From Chania multitudinisentens RB-25 (GTDB taxonomy: Bacteria > Pseudomonadota > Gammaproteobacteria > Enterobacterales > Enterobacteriaceae): a stretch of DNA of 64,000 nt. The translations under genes and the position numbers were made by a program. Positions 15,927-25,648 of the stretch are shown here, in pieces. Numbering within the stretch: position 1 is the first letter of the stretch; each line of letters begins with the position of its first letter. The DNA lies in the NCBI RefSeq assembly GCF_000520015.2, contig NZ_CP007044.2, positions 992,001-1,056,000 of the forward strand, written 5' to 3'. The notes below the pieces were generated by a model. It was not told where the DNA came from. It did not search any database and saw only the letters and a program-made list of their open reading frames with translations.

Positions 15927-17321
15927 TTATTTTTCCTGTGGGAACAGCAGGTTCAGCATGATGGCGGTAATACCCCCGGCCGCAATACCCGAAGAAAGCA
16001 GTGTTTTCAGCCAGTCTGGTGCAAATTGCAGGATCAGCGGTTGCTGTGAAACTCCCATCCCTACGGCCAGCGATAAAGCCATAATCATGATCGCACGGCG
16101 GTTCAGCGTTTCGCGGGAAACAATACGCACGCCAGAGGCGGCAATGGTGCCGAACATCACAATGGTGGCACCGCCTAGCACCGGTTCAGGGATGTGCTGC
16201 ACAATACCGGCCACTGCCGGGAACAACCCCAGAATGATCAGCATCAGGGCGACAACGAAACCAACGTAGCGGCTGGCCACGCCAGTCAGTTGGATCACCC
16301 CGTTGTTCTGACCAAAGCAAGAATTTGGGAAGGTGTTAAAGACGGCAGACAGCATAGAATTAAGGCCGTTAGCCAGTACGCCACCTTTGAGACGATTCAT
16401 ATACAGTGGGCCGCTGACCGGCTGTTCGGAAACGTCGGAAGTGGCTGTGATATCCCCGATAGTTTCTAACGAGGTCACCATAAAGATCAGCATCAGTGGC
16501 AGCAGTAGGCTCCAGTCAAAACCCAGGCCATAATACAGCGGTGCTGGGATAATGATCGGGGCAGTATTGATGACCGGTTGGGTTTCCGGCAGCATGCCCA
16601 TCCCCCAGGCCAGCAGATAGCCGACAGCCATGGCGATCACCAGTGAAGCGACACGTAGGTAAGGGTTGCGTTGGCGATTGAGCAAGATAATAACCGCGAG
16701 AACGACACCGGCCAGGAACAGGTTTTTCGGTGTACCAAAGGTATTATCATTCATGGCTGCATAGCCACCGCCGATTGAGGTCAGGCCGACCTGAATCAGC
16801 GACAAACCGATGATCATCACCACAATCCCGGATACCAGCGGCGTAATAATACGGCGTGCCAGATGCAGCACTCTTGAGAGCAAGATTTCGGTACAGGAAG
16901 CCACCATCAGTGTGCCAAACAGCGCAGCCATCATGGTGGGTACATCGGCCCCGCCATTTTTCAGCGCCAGCCCGCCCATAATCAGCGGTGAGACAAAGTT
17001 AAAGCTGGTGCCCTGAATAGACAATAAGCCAGAACCCACCGGGCCCCAGGTTTTGATTTGCAGAATTGAGGCCAGACCGGAAGCAAACAACGACATACTG
17101 ATAATGCGTTGTGTATCCTGCGCTGGCAGGCCAAGTGCCTGGCAGATCAACAGGGCCGGGGTGATCACGGCGACAAACATCGCCAGCAGATGCTGGCCAG
17201 CGGCAAAAAGGGTTTGCGGCAACGGCGGGCGATCTTCCAGGTGATAAATCAGTTCACTGGTATGCGGAACGGTTGCTGATGCTTTCTGTTGGGCATCAGG
17301 CTCGGCGGATTGGATAGACAT
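15927..17321 (-). CDS. xanP: Xanthine:proton symporter XanP (NCS2 family)
   Basis: 464 aa with about 14 hydrophobic segments, the NCS2/NAT fold. The family signature regions are visible: QGTSFNFVSPLI in TM3, ETIGDITATSDVSE in TM8, and a QNNGVIQLTGVASRYVG segment corresponding to the NAT motif in TM10. E. coli XanP (YicE) takes up xanthine. A good PurR box 55 bases upstream of the start suggests repression when purines are abundant. In E. coli gltS lies between xanP and recG; here it is absent. Confidence 0.94.
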   Translation of the reverse strand: MSIQSAEPDAQQKASATVPHTSELIYHLEDRPPLPQTLFAAGQHLLAMFVAVITPALLICQALGLPAQDTQRIISMSLFASGLASILQIKTWGPVGSGLLSIQGTSFNFVSPLIMGGLALKNGGADVPTMMAALFGTLMVASCTEILLSRVLHLARRIITPLVSGIVVMIIGLSLIQVGLTSIGGGYAAMNDNTFGTPKNLFLAGVVLAVIILLNRQRNPYLRVASLVIAMAVGYLLAWGMGMLPETQPVINTAPIIIPAPLYYGLGFDWSLLLPLMLIFMVTSLETIGDITATSDVSEQPVSGPLYMNRLKGGVLANGLNSMLSAVFNTFPNSCFGQNNGVIQLTGVASRYVGFVVALMLIILGLFPAVAGIVQHIPEPVLGGATIVMFGTIAASGVRIVSRETLNRRAIMIMALSLAVGMGVSQQPLILQFAPDWLKTLLSSGIAAGGITAIMLNLLFPQEK

Positions 17322-17660
17322 GATGTGGTATTTCCAGAGGCGGCAAAGAGGGCATTTTAATGATCCGCTTCACAAAAGCAAACGGTTGCGCATTAATATT
17401 TTTGTCAGAAACCCCATAGTTGTTGATGTCACATTTTTGCTGGTTTTATTCCGCCTGCTGGTCACGTTTATTCCCTCCTGCGGGCCGTCTCTTGTTGAGA
17501 CGTTGAATATTATTGATACCCTGCAACAACAATCCGATAAGGTATTTAAAACCCTCGTATTAACCCGTTGAATTGCGTGGCCACTGGTGGTTGACAGCCT
17601 GAATGTGTGGTCGTTGATAATGATTGCGGCCTCCGAACATCCTCGGGCAGCGTTACTGAG
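17322..17660. other. xanP-recG intergenic region
   Basis: About 340 bases without a convincing gene. It holds the PurR box of xanP. The rest contains weak reading frames only. E. coli has gltS in this position, and I see no gltS remnant. Confidence 0.5.
17376..17391. promoter_or_regulatory. PurR operator upstream of xanP
   Basis: AAGCAAACGGTTGCGC matches 13 of 16 positions of the PurR consensus ACGCAAACGTTTGCGT, with the central CAAACG and TTGCG intact. Location upstream of a purine transporter supports it. Confidence 0.75.
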
Positions 17661-19742
17661 TCAGGCATTAGAATAGCGGGCTGTTTCAGGCAGCCAGCGC
17701 TCGATCAGGGCATGAGCATGTTGTGGGTAATGCTCATGGATGTGGCGCGCAACGCGCTGAACTTCCGGGATCATTGCCTGATCGCGTAGCAGGTTGGCCA
17801 CTTTGAACTCTGTGCTGCCGGTTTGGCGCGTGCCCAAGAGCTCGCCAGGCCCACGAATCTCCAGATCGCGCTGAGCAATCACAAAGCCGTCGTTACTGTC
17901 GCGCAGTACCTGTAAGCGTTTTTGCGCCGTTTTGCTGAGCGGTGTTTTATACAATAGAACACAATGCGACGCGACGGACCCACGGCCAACACGGCCGCGT
18001 AACTGGTGCAATTGCGCCAACCCAAGCCGCTCGGGGTTTTCGATAATCATCAGGCTGGCATTCGGTACGTCAACACCCACCTCAATCACCGTGGTGGCGA
18101 CCAGTAACTGCAATTCACCCTGTTTAAAGGCCTGCATCACCGCCTGTTTTTCCTGCGCTTTCATACGGCCATGCACCAACGCAACCTTTAGCTCCGGCAG
18201 GGCGGTTTGCAATTCTTCCCAGGTAGCTTCCGCTGCTTGAGCTTCCAGTAGATCAGATTCCTCAATCAACGTGCAGACCCAATAAGCCTGTCGGCTTTCC
18301 TCTAGGCAGGCATTTTTTACCCGCTGAATGATATCGGCACGGCGCGTATCAGGAATGGCAACGGTGGTGACCGGCGTGCGGCCCGGTGGCAATTCATCGA
18401 TAACGGAAGTATCGAGATCGGCATAGGCAGTCATCGCCAGCGTGCGTGGGATCGGTGTAGCAGTCATGATCAACTGGTGAGCATGGAACCCTTGTTCTTC
18501 ACCTTTTTCCCACAGCGCTAGCCGCTGATGTACTCCAAAGCGGTGCTGTTCATCAATGATTACCAGCGCCAAGCCATTAAACTGCACCTGTTCCTGGAAA
18601 ATGGCGTGAGTGCCTACCACCATCGCTACTTGCCCGCTGGCAATCGCTTCTTGTTGCGCGATGCGCGCTTTCCCTTTTTGTTTCCCGGCCAGCCAACCCA
18701 CGTCAATCCCCAGTGGTTCAAACCACTGGCGGAAGCTATTGGCATGCTGTTCGGCCAGTAACTCGGTCGGGGCCATCAGTGCGACCTGCTTGCCGTGTGT
18801 GATAGCGCGCAGTGCGGCCAGTGCCGCAACCAGGGTTTTTCCTGAGCCGACATCCCCCTGAATCAGGCGCATCATCGGGAAACCTTTCTGCATATCAGCT
18901 TCGATATCAGCTACCACCCGGTTCTGCGCATTGGTAGGCACAAACGGCAACTGAGCGAGGAAGCTGTTTTTCAGCCGATCGTCTGGCATGAGTGCAAGTG
19001 CTTTATAGCTCTGTGCTCCGGCGCGTACCGCCAACATACTGAGATTATGCGCCAGCAATTCTTCCAGAATCAGGCGCCTTTGCGCCGGGTGTTTACCCTG
19101 TTCCAAGTCGGTCAGCTGAATGTCTGGCGGTGGGCGGTGCAGAGTATGTAATGCCTGTGGCAAGCTTATCAGCCCACCGTTGAGTTCTGGCGGTAGCAGC
19201 TCAGCAATAGCACAGGTATCCAACAATTCCAGTGCCTGATCGGTCAGCTTGCGCAGCGTGGCTTGGCGGACGCCTTCGGTGGTGGGATAGACCGGTGTCA
19301 GGGCTTCCTGCAATTCAATTTCACTGCTTTCACCTTGAATTCGATATTCAGGATGAATAATTTCGGCACCGTGGCTACCGCGTTTGATTTCACCGTAAGC
19401 TGTTATGCGGCGGCCAGCCGCTAAACTATTTTTCATCGCTGCGTTGAAATTGAAGAAACGCATAGTCAGCAGACCCGTGCCGTCGCTAATCTGGCAGGTT
19501 AGCATACGGCGGCGGCCAAAACTGATATCGCTGCGTAACACTTCCCCTTCCACAGTAGCAAAAATACCGGGTAGCAGATCGTTGATGGAATAAAGACGAG
19601 TGCGATCTTCGTAACGCAGAGGCAGGTGTAGCAGCAAATCTTGAATGGTATTCAGGCCGATTTTGGCTAATTTCCCTGCCTGGCTGGCTCCAACCCCGGC
19701 AAGTGTTGTAAGAGGGACGGCATCCAGCAGGCGGCCTTTCAT
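17661..19742 (-). CDS. recG: ATP-dependent DNA helicase RecG
   Basis: 693 aa from the ATG at 19742; the open frame extends 12 codons further, inside trmH. It remodels stalled replication forks and branched recombination intermediates. An N-terminal wedge/OB domain (~1-260) is followed by the SF2 helicase core with motif I GDVGSGKT, motif II DEQHRFGV, motif III TATPIPRTL and motif VI QLRGRVGRG, and the C-terminal TRG region. The ATG overlaps the trmH stop (ATGA), so the two are coupled. It is the last gene of the gmk-rpoZ-spoT-trmH-recG line. Confidence 0.97.
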   Translation of the reverse strand: MKGRLLDAVPLTTLAGVGASQAGKLAKIGLNTIQDLLLHLPLRYEDRTRLYSINDLLPGIFATVEGEVLRSDISFGRRRMLTCQISDGTGLLTMRFFNFNAAMKNSLAAGRRITAYGEIKRGSHGAEIIHPEYRIQGESSEIELQEALTPVYPTTEGVRQATLRKLTDQALELLDTCAIAELLPPELNGGLISLPQALHTLHRPPPDIQLTDLEQGKHPAQRRLILEELLAHNLSMLAVRAGAQSYKALALMPDDRLKNSFLAQLPFVPTNAQNRVVADIEADMQKGFPMMRLIQGDVGSGKTLVAALAALRAITHGKQVALMAPTELLAEQHANSFRQWFEPLGIDVGWLAGKQKGKARIAQQEAIASGQVAMVVGTHAIFQEQVQFNGLALVIIDEQHRFGVHQRLALWEKGEEQGFHAHQLIMTATPIPRTLAMTAYADLDTSVIDELPPGRTPVTTVAIPDTRRADIIQRVKNACLEESRQAYWVCTLIEESDLLEAQAAEATWEELQTALPELKVALVHGRMKAQEKQAVMQAFKQGELQLLVATTVIEVGVDVPNASLMIIENPERLGLAQLHQLRGRVGRGSVASHCVLLYKTPLSKTAQKRLQVLRDSNDGFVIAQRDLEIRGPGELLGTRQTGSTEFKVANLLRDQAMIPEVQRVARHIHEHYPQHAHALIERWLPETARYSNA

Positions 19743-20437
19743 TGGCGTACCGTGGTTGCCTGCATGGTTGCCCACCATTCGGCGTCAGCGACCACTTGGC
19801 CTTGTTCATCAATATGCGGGCGGGGTAGCCCTTTGCGCTTGGCCACATTGGCTAACACCGGATAACCCCCCTCAAACAGCAGGCGTTGCCGTTCTTCTTC
19901 GTCCAGAGCACCGTATTCACGGCGATACATGCCTGCATTTTGCCGCTGACGTTGGGCTTCATACAAAATTAAAGCTGAAGCTACAGAAACATTAAGTGAT
20001 TGCACCATACCGATCATGGGGATAATGATGTCTTGATCGGCCAAGGCCAGAGCTTCTTTGGTAATGCCGGTTTTCTCTTGCCCCAGCAGCACGCAAGTGG
20101 GGCGGGTATAATCCACTTCTCGAAAATCGATGGCACGTGCGGAAAGGTGGGTAGCCAGAATTTGCATCCCCTGGTTTTTCATATGGGTAACGGCATCGGT
20201 AATCGTGCGGTGGGTTCTGACGCTCACCCAACTGTTGCTCCCTGCGGCGGAAGAAACCAACGTACGCATTCGCGTGGTTGGCCAGACCGCATGTACCTGA
20301 TGCACACCAACAGCGTCAGCGGTGCGGATAATGGCAGAAACGTTATGAGGTTTGTGCACCTGTTCCAGGCAGACCGTCAGATCGGGCTGCCGAGTGGCCA
20401 GCATTTCACAAATTCGTGCATAGCGTTCAGGGCTCAT
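19739..20437 (-). CDS. trmH: tRNA (guanosine-18-2'-O)-methyltransferase
   Basis: 232 aa SPOUT-class enzyme that methylates the ribose of G18 in the tRNA D loop. Visible motifs are motif 1 NVSAIIRTADAVG near residues 33-45, motif 2 LLGQEKTGIT, and motif 3 IPMIGMVQSLNVSVA, which forms the trefoil-knot SAM site. The C-terminal tail is a family extension. It lies four bases after spoT and overlaps the start of recG. Confidence 0.96.
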   Translation of the reverse strand: MSPERYARICEMLATRQPDLTVCLEQVHKPHNVSAIIRTADAVGVHQVHAVWPTTRMRTLVSSAAGSNSWVSVRTHRTITDAVTHMKNQGMQILATHLSARAIDFREVDYTRPTCVLLGQEKTGITKEALALADQDIIIPMIGMVQSLNVSVASALILYEAQRQRQNAGMYRREYGALDEEERQRLLFEGGYPVLANVAKRKGLPRPHIDEQGQVVADAEWWATMQATTVRQ

Positions 20438-20441
20438 AGCG

Positions 20442-22550
20442 CTAGTTTCGGTTACGGTTAACTTTGATCACATCCGGCATGATACGGATTTTACGCATAA
20501 TGTTTGCCAAATGGACGCGGTCTCGGGTCGTCAGGCGAATAAAGGCGCTGTAAACCCGGCCATCTTTCTCTTCGGTATTCAGGCTTTGAATGTTTGAGCC
20601 TGCCGCATTGATAGCGGCCGTCAGATTGGCCAGCGCCCCCTGATGGTTGAGCATATCTACTTTGATTTCGGCAATGAATTCCTGCTCGATTTCTGTATCC
20701 CACTCAACAGCCATGAATTTTTCTGGCTCTTTCTGGTAACCACGAATATTGCGGCAGGATTCATGGTGGATCACCAAGCCTTTGCCTGGGCTGACATGGG
20801 CAATAATCGGATCGCCCGGAATAGGCCGGCAACATTTGGCGAAGGTGATCAGAACACCATCAGCCCCTTTGATGGCCAGATTACGCACACCGGAAGAAAC
20901 CCCTAAACTGGAATGATCGCCCTGTAAATTCTTCGCAATAACCACGCTCATGGCGTTGCCAAGGCCAATTTCTGCCAACAAATCATCCAGCGTTGCCAGC
21001 TTCATGCGTTCCAGTTCGTGGCGAATATTTTCCTGCGGCACTTCGGAAAGCTTGCGGCTGCCGCCCAGCGCATGGTTGAGCAAACGGCGGCCCAGGCTGA
21101 CAGAATCATCACGCTTGAGGTTTTTCAGCATCTGGCGGATTTTGGCGCGGGCTTTTGAACTGACAACAAAGTTCAACCAGGCGGCATTTGGCCGTGCGCC
21201 GGGCGCAGTAATGATTTCTACCGTCTGGCCACTGCTTAGCGATTGTGACAATGGGTAAGGTTGCCGATCAACGCGAGCACCAACGCAGGCGTGACCAATA
21301 TCGGTATGCACCGCATAAGCGAAGTCAACCGGTGTGGCACCCGCAGGCAGTTCAACGATACGGCCTTCTGGGGTGAAAACGTAAATTTCATCTGGGAATA
21401 GATCAGATTTTACGCTTTCGATAAATTCAAAGGAGCTACCAGCGCTTTGTTGCAGTTCAAGTAAACTCTGCATCCAGCGTTGGGCGCGGATTTGTGCGGT
21501 GGTGCCGGGGGTCTCACCCTGTTCTTTGTAGGCCCAGTGCGCGGCAACCCCCATCTCTGCCATCTGATCCATATCTTCAGTACGGATCTGGACTTCAACC
21601 GGCACGCCATGTGGGCCGATCAGCGAAGTGTGCAGTGATTGATAGCCGTTGGCTTTGGGAATAGCGATATAATCTTTCACCCGGCCTGGCCGCGGTTTAT
21701 ACAGGCTGTGTGCCTGACCCAGCACCCGGTAACAGGTGTCGACTTCTTTTACGATCACCCGGAACGCGTAGATATCCATAATTGAATGAAAACGCTGTTC
21801 TTTCAGGTGCATCTTGCAATAGATGGAATAAAGGTGTTTTTCCCTTCCGCTGACGCGGCAAGGAATACCTGCTTCGGTCAAACGCCCTTCGATCTCGGAA
21901 AGAATCTTCTGGATCATCTCCTTACGGTTACCGCGTGCAGCTTTTACCACCGCTTTGATCACCCGGTAACGGTTGGGATAGAGCGCCTCAAAACCCAATT
22001 CTTCCAGCTCGGTTTTCAGATGATGAATACCCAAGCGGTGCGCTAGCGGGCTGTAGATTTCCAGGGTTTCGCGCGCGATGCGCCGCCGTTTGTCAGGGCG
22101 CAACGAACCGAGAGTGCGCATGTTATGTGTGCGGTCGGCCAATTTGATCAGAACGACGCGGATATCTTGCACCATCGCCATGATCATTTTGCGGAAATTT
22201 TCCGCCTGCGCTTCTTTTTTATCCTGAAATTTTAGTTTATCGAGCTTGGACACGCCTTCAACCAGTTCGGCAACGCTTTTACCAAACAGCTGTTCCATAT
22301 CCTGATAGGTAGCTGGAGTGTCTTCAATGACGTCGTGCAGCAGAGCGGCCATCAGCGTCTCATAGTCGAGACGCATTTCTGCCAGAATACAAGCCACGGC
22401 GACTGGATGAGTAATGTAGGGCTCACCACTAGAGCGTGTCTGTCCCTCGTGAGCATCACGTGCAACGAGGTATGCCTGTTTGAGGCGTTTAATCTGCTCC
22501 TCAGGCAAGTAACGTTGAATCAGCAGATTCAGGCTTTCAAACAGGTACAA
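20442..22550 (-). CDS. spoT: Bifunctional (p)ppGpp synthetase/hydrolase SpoT
   Basis: 702 aa, the usual length. Domains in order: hydrolase HD domain (HD at residues 72-73 in LLHDVIEDTPATYQD), synthetase domain with the RFHSIMDIYAFRVIV and YQSLHTSLIGP motifs, TGS (residues ~386-447, VFTPEGRIVELPAGATPVDFA), a helical zinc-finger region with the KCCRPIPGD conserved cysteine patch, and a C-terminal ACT domain. It degrades and makes the stringent alarmone in response to carbon, fatty acid and iron limitation. It lies 18 bases after rpoZ. Confidence 0.98.
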   Translation of the reverse strand: MYLFESLNLLIQRYLPEEQIKRLKQAYLVARDAHEGQTRSSGEPYITHPVAVACILAEMRLDYETLMAALLHDVIEDTPATYQDMEQLFGKSVAELVEGVSKLDKLKFQDKKEAQAENFRKMIMAMVQDIRVVLIKLADRTHNMRTLGSLRPDKRRRIARETLEIYSPLAHRLGIHHLKTELEELGFEALYPNRYRVIKAVVKAARGNRKEMIQKILSEIEGRLTEAGIPCRVSGREKHLYSIYCKMHLKEQRFHSIMDIYAFRVIVKEVDTCYRVLGQAHSLYKPRPGRVKDYIAIPKANGYQSLHTSLIGPHGVPVEVQIRTEDMDQMAEMGVAAHWAYKEQGETPGTTAQIRAQRWMQSLLELQQSAGSSFEFIESVKSDLFPDEIYVFTPEGRIVELPAGATPVDFAYAVHTDIGHACVGARVDRQPYPLSQSLSSGQTVEIITAPGARPNAAWLNFVVSSKARAKIRQMLKNLKRDDSVSLGRRLLNHALGGSRKLSEVPQENIRHELERMKLATLDDLLAEIGLGNAMSVVIAKNLQGDHSSLGVSSGVRNLAIKGADGVLITFAKCCRPIPGDPIIAHVSPGKGLVIHHESCRNIRGYQKEPEKFMAVEWDTEIEQEFIAEIKVDMLNHQGALANLTAAINAAGSNIQSLNTEEKDGRVYSAFIRLTTRDRVHLANIMRKIRIMPDVIKVNRNRN

Positions 22551-22568
22551 GGCAGACTCGCAGCTTAA

Positions 22569-22844
22569 TTAACGACGACCTTCAGCAATTGCGGTCACCG
22601 CCTGAATTTCTGCGGCTTCCTGTTCTTGCTGCTCCTGGCGCTCACGTACATCAAGGATCTGGCTGTTGATTAGCCCTTCTTCAATTTCGCGCAGAGCGAT
22701 AACGGTGTACTTATCGTTCTCTTCGGGTACCAGAGCATCTTTACCACCGGTCTGGATTTGACGTGCCCGACGAGCAGCGACCAACACCAGGTCAAAACGG
22801 TTACCAATTTTCTCTACAGCGTCTTGAACAGTTACGCGTGCCAT
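22569..22844 (-). CDS. rpoZ: RNA polymerase omega subunit
   Basis: 91 aa, family length. The N-terminal MARVTVQDAVEKIGNRFDLVLVAARRARQ is the conserved core that wraps the beta' C-terminus and helps assemble RNA polymerase; omega is also part of one ppGpp binding site. The C-terminal tail is Glu/Gln rich. It lies between gmk and spoT, as in other enterobacteria. Confidence 0.98.
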   Translation of the reverse strand: MARVTVQDAVEKIGNRFDLVLVAARRARQIQTGGKDALVPEENDKYTVIALREIEEGLINSQILDVRERQEQQEQEAAEIQAVTAIAEGRR

Positions 22845-22898
22845 ATTTGTGCTACTCCACAGGTGACGAAAAGACTGGGCATAATACTGAAACTGGCT

Positions 22899-23522
22899 TC
22901 AGTCTGCCAATAGTTTGCTGATTAAAGCGTCATGCCGCAGTATTTGGCGGCCCAAACGCAAACGTTCGGCGCGAATAATGGTTTTCAGATCGGACAAAGC
23001 CAGATCGAAATCATCATTCACGATTAAATAATCATACTCCGCATAGTGTGTCATTTCTGCAACGGCTTGCGCCATGCGTTTAGCGATCACGTCGTCTGCA
23101 TCTTGCCCGCGCCCCCGCAGGCGGCGGCCTAATTCTTCCTTCGACGGCGGCAGAATAAAGATGCTGCGTGATTGGGGCATTTTGGCGCGGATCTGTTGTG
23201 CCCCCTGCCAATCGATATCAAGAAAGACATCAACACCGGTTGAGAGCACCAGTTCAATCGCCGCGCGTGACGTGCCGTAATAGTTACCAAAGACTTCAGC
23301 GTGCTCAAGAAATTCATCCTGCTCAATCATACGGCGAAATTCGTCTTTGGAGACGAAAAAATAATGCTCGCCATGATTTTCGCCCGGGCGGCTATCACGC
23401 GTAGTGTGTGAAACCGAAACTTGCGTGTCGTACAACGGTTGTGTCTTTAACAAAGCCTGAATCAGGCTTGATTTCCCTGCACCGCTGGGTGCAGAGACAA
23501 TATAAAGCGTGCCTTGAACCAT
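22899..23522 (-). CDS. gmk: Guanylate kinase
   Basis: 207 aa. It converts GMP to GDP with ATP. The P-loop is APSGAGKSS at residues 10-18. The GMP-binding segment (SHTTRDSRPGENHGEHYFFV) and the lid region follow. It is the first gene of the minus-strand set that ends with recG. Its place next to rpoZ and spoT links guanine nucleotide supply with ppGpp metabolism. Confidence 0.97.
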   Translation of the reverse strand: MVQGTLYIVSAPSGAGKSSLIQALLKTQPLYDTQVSVSHTTRDSRPGENHGEHYFFVSKDEFRRMIEQDEFLEHAEVFGNYYGTSRAAIELVLSTGVDVFLDIDWQGAQQIRAKMPQSRSIFILPPSKEELGRRLRGRGQDADDVIAKRMAQAVAEMTHYAEYDYLIVNDDFDLALSDLKTIIRAERLRLGRQILRHDALISKLLAD

Positions 23523-23806
23523 GATGATATTCGTTGATAGCGGTTGATAAGCCAGTGATAGCGGATGTGTATTTTCTCCGCACAGTATACACGGCTAAAG
23601 CACGGTATGCAGTGTTAGGTCGCATTTTGGCCGCTGCTTTCTGTTAAAAACAGGGGAAAAAAGCGAATTTGCGTAACGTATCTGGAAAATTTCGAGGTTT
23701 TCAGCAAGTGCTTATTCCTTTTTGGAATCACTTTGCATTTTTGTTTTTTCGTGATCGCCAATGTCGTGATTTCCGTTTTTACTACCCAGGACCAAGGAGG
23801 TGCACG

Positions 23807-25567
23807 ATGTTGGGATACCGTGATCGCATCCGGAATGTGCTGATCGCCGCAGGGCTTCTGTGCGGCACAAACACCATCTGGGCGCAAACTTGCCCAGATT
23901 GGCGGCAGGAAAGATTGCAGTTGGAGATAACGGCATTAAATAGCCAACTGATGCATTGGGATGATGCTTATTATCGCCAAGGCCGCAGCTTAGTTGATGA
24001 TGAGATATACGACAGTTTGCTACAACAACTGCAATTTTGGCAAAGCTGCGCAGGCCAGGAACCATTAGCGGACGCCGGGCAAATTTTACCGGCAGGCAAA
24101 ATTCAGCATCCTGTGGCCCAGACCGGCCTGCGTAAACTGCCGGATCGTGCTGCTGTGGAGCAGTGGATGCAAGGGCACCGTGATTTGTGGGTTCAGCCCA
24201 AGGTTGATGGTGTGGCCGTCACGCTGGTTTATCAGCAGGGGAAACTGATCGGTGCGATTAGCCGGGGGAATGGGCAGAAAGGGGAAAACTGGTTGGAAAA
24301 GGTCAAAGCCATTCCTACGGTTCCCCAACATTTGCAGAGGGCGCCTGCGCGTTTGGTGTTACAAGGAGAACTGTTCCTGAAGGTGAACAATCATCGTCAA
24401 CAGGCTCTTGGGGGGATCAACGCACGGGCAAAAGTTGCCGGCATGTTGATGCGTAAACAGCTTTCCCCAGAACTGAACCAGCTTGGTTTGTTCATCTGGG
24501 CATGGCCCGATGGCCCACCAAACATGGCTGAACGTTTGCAACAGCTTACCGCGATGGGGTTTACCCTTTCCCAGCAGTACTCCAAACCGGTCAAGACGCT
24601 GGCTGAGGTAGAGCAGTGGCGTACATCCTGGCATCGTGGCCCTTTGCCATTTGTCACCGATGGTATCGTCATTCATCAAGGAGGAGTTCCCGAAGGGCGT
24701 TACTGGCAAGCCAAACCTAGCGATTGGGCCGTTGCCTGGAAATACCCACCGGCTCAGCAGGTAGCCAGAGTGACGGACGTTGAATTTGCCGTAGGTCGTA
24801 CTGGAAAAATCGCTGTGGTGTTGCTCTTGGAGCCGGTACAGATAGATGACAAATGGGTCCGGCGGGTTAACGTTGGTTCGTTGCCACTGTGGCAGAAGTG
24901 GGATATTGCGCCGGGTGATCACGTTGCGATCGGCTTGATGGGGCAAGGTATTCCGCATCTGAATCGTGTCGTTTGGCGGGCGGTAAAACGGGAGCGTCCC
25001 ATAGCACCAAGGCCCGAGAATTATCATCCGCTGAGCTGCTTTACTCCACAACCCGGTTGTCGTCAGCAGTTTCTGGCACGTTTGGTATGGCTGAGTGGTA
25101 CTCATGGGTTGGATATAGATGGTCTTAATGAGGCCGGATGGCAATCGTTGATCGCTCAGGGGCTGGTTGATGATTTGCTTGATTGGTTGCTATTAACTCC
25201 AGAACAGTTGAACGGTGTGCCGGGTATGGGTAACAAACGTGCGCAGGCTCTTTACCAACAATTTCATCAAGCGCGGCAACAACCCTTTGGGCGTTGGTTA
25301 ATTGCGCTTGGCGTACCGCTTTCCCCTATTCAGATGGCTGAGATACAGGTGAAAAACTGGCAGCAAATGCAGCAGATAACGCTAAAGAGATGGCAGGAAG
25401 TTGCTGGTATTGGGGCTAAAAGAGCCAAGCAGATTCAAAGTTTTCTGCAATCATCGGCCATGCATGAGTTGGTAAACACGTTGGTGGAGCAAGAGATCAA
25501 CGGCTTCGGTTCGTTACCGAATCATTCCATGATGGTAGGCTATACCGAAAATACGGAAAATGAATGA
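23807..25567 (+). CDS. ligB: NAD-dependent DNA ligase LigB
   Basis: 586 aa from ATG 23807, chosen because AAGGAGG lies 6 bases upstream; the open frame upstream is unlike the family. The N-terminus resembles a signal peptide (VLIAAGLLCGTNTIWAQTCPDW), a known oddity of LigB. The adenylation domain has the nucleotidyl lysine in KVDGVAVT and the motif ISRGNGQ. Later come an OB fold (HVAIGLMGQGIPHL) and helix-hairpin-helix repeats near the end (NGVPGMGNKRAQAL, AGIGAKRAKQI). LigB lacks the BRCT domain and zinc finger of LigA and is dispensable in E. coli. It is divergent from gmk. Confidence 0.94.
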   Translation: MLGYRDRIRNVLIAAGLLCGTNTIWAQTCPDWRQERLQLEITALNSQLMHWDDAYYRQGRSLVDDEIYDSLLQQLQFWQSCAGQEPLADAGQILPAGKIQHPVAQTGLRKLPDRAAVEQWMQGHRDLWVQPKVDGVAVTLVYQQGKLIGAISRGNGQKGENWLEKVKAIPTVPQHLQRAPARLVLQGELFLKVNNHRQQALGGINARAKVAGMLMRKQLSPELNQLGLFIWAWPDGPPNMAERLQQLTAMGFTLSQQYSKPVKTLAEVEQWRTSWHRGPLPFVTDGIVIHQGGVPEGRYWQAKPSDWAVAWKYPPAQQVARVTDVEFAVGRTGKIAVVLLLEPVQIDDKWVRRVNVGSLPLWQKWDIAPGDHVAIGLMGQGIPHLNRVVWRAVKRERPIAPRPENYHPLSCFTPQPGCRQQFLARLVWLSGTHGLDIDGLNEAGWQSLIAQGLVDDLLDWLLLTPEQLNGVPGMGNKRAQALYQQFHQARQQPFGRWLIALGVPLSPIQMAEIQVKNWQQMQQITLKRWQEVAGIGAKRAKQIQSFLQSSAMHELVNTLVEQEINGFGSLPNHSMMVGYTENTENE

Positions 25568-25648
25568 GATAACGCCGGGCTCTTTCAGGTGATGGTTATA
25601 TTTTCTGTAGTCTTTGGCTCTGCTCCAAAATAACCACAAGTAAGGAAA

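Noticed and set aside
17322..17660. gltS or its remnant between xanP and recG
   Set aside because: E. coli has gltS here, but no similar reading frame remains in the 340 bases.
24359..25144. 261-codon minus-strand frame opposite ligB
   Set aside because: Antisense to a clear LigB coding sequence and without recognisable motifs.
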